64,000 bases of DNA, from the NCBI GenBank assembly GCA_965651265.1, contig CBFGRV010000010.1, positions 19,025 through 83,024 on the forward strand. The letters run 5' to 3'. Shown here one piece after another: positions 60,103 to 64,000 of the stretch (its first letter is position 1; the number at the start of each line of letters is the position of its first letter). Both the position numbers and the translations under genes were made by a program. A model generated the notes under the pieces. That model made no database searches. It had not been told where the DNA came from and was given only the letters and a program-made list of their open reading frames with translations. The DNA comes from CBFGRV01 sp965651265. Its GTDB lineage: Bacteria > Bacteroidota > Rhodothermia > Rhodothermales > VXPQ01.

Positions 60103-60833
60103 GTCTCCCATTCTTCCAGTAGATCGTCCATCGTGAAAAGTCCCCTTCGTCCCGGCAGCCATTCGGCGGCTCGAACCGCACCGAATGCAAACCCCTTACG
60201 ATTCTTGGCGCGATGCTCGAGCGTGAGCTCGTCAAACGGGCTATCCAGGAGGATACTGTGCCGGCCGATGACTCCGCCGGTCCGAGACGAGGTCACGTGC
60301 AGCGCCTCATCGCTGATTCGTCCGTGCTGCGTCTCCGGCTCGATGCGGCGCTTTCGCTCCACGCCCTCCACGAGGATTGCACCGAGCATCTGCGCCGTGC
60401 CGGATGGACTATCGACCTTGTTCACGTGGTGCACTTCGTGAATACTCGCGTCGTACTCCGGAAGCCGGTCTAGCATCGGCGTGACGGCGCGGAGGCACCT
60501 CGCCAACATGGCAATGCCGAGCGAGAAATTGGCCGCATAAAAGATGCTCGCGTCGCGCTTACGAATCATTTCCCGAACCTCGTCGAGCCGATCATACCAT
60601 CCTGTCGTGCCGATTACAGCAGGCACACCCCAACGGCTGTACCGATCGAGATGCGCCACGGCCACGTCCGGTAGCGAGAAATCGATGACCGTCTCCGCTC
60701 CCTTCAATTCACCGGCATCCTCCCCTAGAGGCCGCTCCGAATTGAACCGTGAAACGATGGTGTGCCCACGCTCGACGGCCACATCCTCGACGGCCGAACC
60801 CATCCGCCCTGTGCCGACCAGTGCCAGATTCAT
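60099..60833 (-). CDS. dapB: 4-hydroxy-tetrahydrodipicolinate reductase
   Basis: A 244-residue NAD(P)H-dependent reductase, the second DAP-pathway step. It has the Rossmann start MNLALVGTGRMGSAVEDVA and the catalytic block IHEVHHVNKVDSPSGTA with conserved His and Lys. GRISDEALHVTSSRTGGVIG (20 residues) is also typical. It is about 30 residues shorter than the E. coli enzyme, as is common in this lineage. It follows thrA by 68 bases and overlaps dapA. Confidence 0.94.
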   Translation of the reverse strand: MNLALVGTGRMGSAVEDVAVERGHTIVSRFNSERPLGEDAGELKGAETVIDFSLPDVAVAHLDRYSRWGVPAVIGTTGWYDRLDEVREMIRKRDASIFYAANFSLGIAMLARCLRAVTPMLDRLPEYDASIHEVHHVNKVDSPSGTAQMLGAILVEGVERKRRIEPETQHGRISDEALHVTSSRTGGVIGRHSILLDSPFDELTLEHRAKNRKGFAFGAVRAAEWLPGRRGLFTMDDLLEEWET

Positions 60834-60901
60834 TCAGACACTCAAGTTTATTCCAAAAGTAGCCGAGTGGTCCTATCGATGCTGTACCTTTCCCGACAAC
60901 A

Positions 60902-63379
60902 TCAGCCCCCGAGCTCGGCCGCCTTGATGAGATCCGCGAGGATGCCGGCCGCGGTAACGACGGGCCCGGCGCCAGGTCCCTGAATGACGAGCGGAAATTC
61001 CTTGTAGCGCTCCGTCGTGTAGACGACCATATTGTCTGTGCCCTTCAGGTGTGCGAAGGGCGAATCGGGCGCGACCCAGCGCGTGCGCACGCTCAGGCGC
61101 CCATCCTCGATCAACCCGACATACTGCAGCCGGCCGCCCTCCTCCCGCGCCTTCTCGAGCCGTTCCTCCCATTCAGCATCCAGCATCTCCAACTGGCTCA
61201 GGAAATCCTCCACAGTGACGTCGAAGAGGTGGGCGGGAACGAGCGATTCCACGGCCACATCATCTCGCTCTACGGATATCTCCATCTCACGGGCGAGGAT
61301 GAGCAGCTTGCGGGCGACGTCTTCACCCTTTAGATCATCGCGCGGATCCGGCTCGGTGAAACCCTTTTGACGGGCAGTCCGAACGGCCTCTGAAAACTTC
61401 ATTCCATTCGAAAGGCCGTTGAAAATGAAGGCGAGTGTTCCGGAGAGCACGCCTTCAATCCGATAGATGGTGTCCCCGCTCCTGATCAAATCCCGCAGCG
61501 TCGATATCACGGGCAGCCCGGCGCCGACGGTTGTTTCATAAAAATAGGCCACTTGCTGCCGGTGCGCGGCGCGCTGGATGCGCTCATAGAAGGCCTGATC
61601 CTTCGTGTTCGCCCGCTTGTTCGGTGTGATGATGGAAATGGATCGCTCGAGGAGCTCCGGGTACTGATGCGCCACCTCGTCCGAGGCCGTCGCGTCGATC
61701 ACGATGAGCCGGTTGAGCTTGGCCTCGAAGAGCTGGTCCAGGACCGCATTGATGCCGCCCTGGCGAGCACTCTCCTCCAGTCGATCCACGGCTTCATCGA
61801 AGTGGATCCCGTTGAGATCCCAGGCCATCTTCCGGGTATTCGCGATTCCGACCAGGTGGATGTTCAGATTCAGCCTGTTCAGCAGCATGTCCTGCTGGTC
61901 GGATAGCATGCTCAGGAGGGCCCGAGCGACGACTCCCGCGCCGATAATAAAGACGTGAACACGGTGCCGCACCAGCGCAAATTCATCGTGAAGTGAATGA
62001 ACGGCCTGACGCACCTCTGCATCCCGGACGACGGAGGAGATGTTCGTCTCGGAGGCGCCCTGCGCGATAGCCAACACGTTCACGCCGCTTCGGCCGAGTG
62101 TAGAGAACATGCGGCCGGCGAGTCCGGGGCGCTCGCGCATGTGGTCCCCGACGGCGGAGACGACGGCGCAGCCCTCGATCGTGTAGATGCGGCCGACATC
62201 ACCGCGCCTGATCTCCAGCTCGAAAGCCTCCCGCAGCAGATCGGCCGAAATCGCGGCGTCATTCGTGCGCACGATCAGGCACAGGCTCTGTTCGCTGGAT
62301 GCCTGCGCGATCATCAGGACGTTGATCCCGTGCGCGGCCAGGGCATTCAGCGCGCGAGCAGAAATTCCGGGAATGCCGATCAACCCTGTGCCCTCCAACA
62401 TCACCACGGCCACGTCTCGGATAGCCGTGATAGCTTTCACGTGGCCCTCCATCGACGTGGTCTTCTCCGAGATCAGCGTCCCCGGCGCATCGGGGTTCAG
62501 CGTGTTGCGGATCCACAGCGGAATTTCCAGGCGCTGCAGGGGTCGGATGGTTCGCGGATGCAGCACTTTCGCTCCGAAATAGGATAGCTCCGCCGCTTCG
62601 CGATAGCTGAGCTGGGGTAACGCAAATGCATCCGGCACAAGGCGTGGATCTGCCGAAAGCACGCCGTCGACGTCCGTCCAGATGACGACCTGCCGGGCTC
62701 GGAGTGCCCCGCCCAGGATGGTCGCCGTATAGTCGCTGCCGGATCGCCCAAGAGTTGTGGATACCCCGCGTTCATTTGCGCCGATAAAGCCTGTGACAAC
62801 GGCAATGGTGCCCTCGTCGACCTTATCGAAGGTCTCGCAGATGAGGCGATTGGTCGGCTCGAACAGCACGTTGGCCTCGCCGAACGCCGAGTCCGTCCGG
62901 ATGAAGCGCCGCGCGTCAAAAGCGGTGGCAGGATGCCCGGCAGCACGAAACGCCGAGGCACACAGCGGCGCCGAGAGGAGCTCCCCCATCCCGATGATCG
63001 CATCCCGCGTCCGCATCGTGCACTCTCGAAGCAGGAAGACTCCATCCAACAGCTCCGCGAGTTCCGTCAGGTGGCCGTCGAGCTCACGGTAGAGGGACTC
63101 CTGTTCGCCTTTCGCGGCCAACTTTTCCAGGGCTAGAAAATGGCGCTCGCGTAACTCTGCGACGATGTCCCCGTGTCGACCCGACCGCGCCACGGCTTCG
63201 TCGATGGCATCGAGGAGCCGGTCGGTCACCCCCCCGAGGGCGGAGATTACCACAATCCGAAGCCCCTCGTCCTCGGCACCCATAACCAACTCGACGACGC
63301 GCTGGATACGCTCAGCCGTCTGAACGGAAGTCCCGCCGAACTTATAGACGTGGACAGTTCGATCCGAAGAAGTGTTCAT
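60902..63379 (-). CDS. thrA: Bifunctional aspartate kinase/homoserine dehydrogenase I
   Basis: An 825-residue fusion. The N-terminal aspartokinase (about 1-300) has VYKFGGTSVQT and GRSGSDYTATILGG. Two ACT-type regulatory domains follow (about 310-460). The C-terminal homoserine dehydrogenase (about 465-825) begins VFIIGAGVVARALL and has GLPVISTLRDLIRSGD and EPDPRDDLKGEDVARKLLILA (near 21 residues, cut here to its key parts PDPRDDL and DVARKL). It supplies aspartate semialdehyde and homoserine to the lysine, threonine and methionine branches. The dapB-dapA pair follows, and the trans-sulfuration enzyme is elsewhere in the window. Confidence 0.96.
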   Translation of the reverse strand: MNTSSDRTVHVYKFGGTSVQTAERIQRVVELVMGAEDEGLRIVVISALGGVTDRLLDAIDEAVARSGRHGDIVAELRERHFLALEKLAAKGEQESLYRELDGHLTELAELLDGVFLLRECTMRTRDAIIGMGELLSAPLCASAFRAAGHPATAFDARRFIRTDSAFGEANVLFEPTNRLICETFDKVDEGTIAVVTGFIGANERGVSTTLGRSGSDYTATILGGALRARQVVIWTDVDGVLSADPRLVPDAFALPQLSYREAAELSYFGAKVLHPRTIRPLQRLEIPLWIRNTLNPDAPGTLISEKTTSMEGHVKAITAIRDVAVVMLEGTGLIGIPGISARALNALAAHGINVLMIAQASSEQSLCLIVRTNDAAISADLLREAFELEIRRGDVGRIYTIEGCAVVSAVGDHMRERPGLAGRMFSTLGRSGVNVLAIAQGASETNISSVVRDAEVRQAVHSLHDEFALVRHRVHVFIIGAGVVARALLSMLSDQQDMLLNRLNLNIHLVGIANTRKMAWDLNGIHFDEAVDRLEESARQGGINAVLDQLFEAKLNRLIVIDATASDEVAHQYPELLERSISIITPNKRANTKDQAFYERIQRAAHRQQVAYFYETTVGAGLPVISTLRDLIRSGDTIYRIEGVLSGTLAFIFNGLSNGMKFSEAVRTARQKGFTEPDPRDDLKGEDVARKLLILAREMEISVERDDVAVESLVPAHLFDVTVEDFLSQLEMLDAEWEERLEKAREEGGRLQYVGLIEDGRLSVRTRWVAPDSPFAHLKGTDNMVVYTTERYKEFPLVIQGPGAGPVVTAAGILADLIKAAELGG

Positions 63380-63559
63380 CTATTAAGGACGCCAAGTAAA
63401 CAGAAAGATCTGCGGTTAAACTGCGTGAAGGGCCGGTTGATGCGCAATAATGATACGCATCAAGGAATGGGACATTGGGCCTGGAGAATTTGCGGGAGGA
63501 TCGGCACGCGAAATGAATATGAAGTGAGGTCGGAACTGGAAGGCGGCCTGCGTCGTGGA

Positions 63560-63589
63560 TTGACACGCTGCTCAGGAGCGGGCTATACT
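63560..63589 (+). promoter_or_regulatory. Sigma-70-type promoter of the tRNA gene
   Basis: A perfect -35 TTGACA (63560-63565), an 18-base spacer and a -10 TATACT (63584-63589). The start of transcription should be near 63596, about 60 bases before the tRNA. Confidence 0.8.
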
Positions 63590-63658
63590 CGTGCTGCCCT
63601 GTATGGAAAGCAAGCCCGTTTTTTTGGCAGGCTCGGCACAGGAGAGCCGTGCGCGTTT

Positions 63659-63731
63659 GGGGCCATAGCTCAGTTGGTAGAGCGCTACAATGGCATTGTA
63701 GAGGTCAGGGGTTCGACTCCCCTTGGCTCCA
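63659..63731 (+). tRNA. tRNA-Ala (anticodon GGC)
   Basis: A 73-base cloverleaf: acceptor GGGGCCA/TGGCTCC (one G-T pair), D-arm with AGTTGGTAG, anticodon stem CTACA/TGTAG with loop ATGGCAT (anticodon GGC at 63692-63694), T-arm with GGTTCGACTCC, discriminator A. The CCA end is not encoded (sequence continues CATCC). It reads GCC and GCT codons, matching the GC-rich codon use here. Confidence 0.97.
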
Positions 63732-63742
63732 CATCCCAATAT

Positions 63743-63776
63743 CGGCCCTCACGAAGAACGTGAGGGCCGTTTTTTT
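63743..63776 (+). terminator. Rho-independent terminator of the tRNA gene
   Basis: A perfect 11-bp stem CGGCCCTCACG/CGTGAGGGCCG with an AAGAA loop, followed by seven T residues. It lies 12 bases after the tRNA. Confidence 0.95.
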
Positions 63777-63954
63777 GTGTCCGAGCCGACTGGTCTGCGG
63801 GCACTCGATTCTCGGTATCGAATACCTGTCCGACGGAAAGCGGCGACGCGGTGCTCGCCCGTATTGGAGTGGGCTTCTTAGCTCCGCGTTCTCGCAGTGG
63901 GGTCCGGAGTCGGGTCCCGGAATTGCGTTCTTGACTAAGAGACGAGGCGGAAGC

Positions 63955-64000
63955 CTACAGGACGGCGCTCCGCTTTTTGTACATCCGCAGGGCTTCGTCG
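63955..64000 (-). CDS. Possible C-terminal end of a protein (partial)
   Basis: A short open frame enters from the right edge on the minus strand and reads DEALRMYKKRSAVL before a TAG. It is too short to identify. From 63777 to 63954 I see no other gene or structure. Confidence 0.25.
   Translation of the reverse strand, partial: DEALRMYKKRSAVL

Overview
The window reads as a chromosomal segment of a high-GC (roughly 60 percent) member of the Bacteroidota/Rhodothermota line, most likely a Rhodothermales-type bacterium. The clues are three TonB-dependent receptors (two with an N-terminal carboxypeptidase-D-like domain), receptor-linked lipoproteins of DUF4249 type, a remnant of a type IX secretion sorting domain, DUF3098 and GWxTD-domain proteins, a fused E1 alpha-beta dehydrogenase and a fused aspartate kinase/homoserine dehydrogenase. 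This placement is inferred from gene content; no rRNA is present. Gene density is high, and I see no prophage, transposase or cas gene.

Layout. 1-2.4 kb (+): end of an unknown gene, a flippase-like membrane protein and a DUF72 protein. 2.4-20 kb (-): a cupin; an overlapping trio AGCS symporter - upp - NhaC antiporter; then a long co-oriented run with an S9 peptidase, pyrC, ddl, a lipoprotein, nrnA, pepA, a GWxTD protein, pdxA, a methyltransferase and ftsE. 20-26.3 kb (+): alr, a PhoB/PhoR-like two-component pair and a fused branched-chain-type 2-oxoacid dehydrogenase E1. 26.3-31.3 kb: a repeat-rich spacer, then a minus-strand cassette of two paralogous lipoproteins and a TonB receptor, with related 33-bp elements on both sides. 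31.3-33.8 kb (-): a trans-sulfuration PLP enzyme and a TPR lipoprotein. 34-38 kb (+): a conserved unknown protein with fahA, hsp20 behind a possible sigma-54 promoter, a Nudix hydrolase and a decayed T9SS tail. 38.3-46.7 kb: a sulfurtransferase, GH15, otsA/otsB (trehalose synthesis), DUF4249 and a TonB receptor. 47-58.7 kb: gyrA, a third TonB receptor, lysine 6-transaminase, lipA, ndk, NamZ-type muramidase, DUF3098, PBP4-type dacB and mreD. 58.8-63.4 kb: a receiver protein with Asn at the phosphorylation site, then thrA-dapB-dapA. 63.6-63.8 kb: tRNA-Ala(GGC) with a clear promoter and terminator.

Functional themes. Cell-wall genes recur (alr, ddl, dapA, dapB, dacB, namZ, mreD, ftsE). Lysine can be made (thrA/dapB/dapA) and possibly deaminated (lat). 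Osmotic and sodium handling is represented by NhaC, an AGCS symporter and trehalose synthesis. The most unusual property of the DNA itself is a set of unrelated minisatellites (periods about 7, 13, 25, 33, 37, 40 and 63 bp). Several of them begin at or run across the stop codon of a neighbouring gene.
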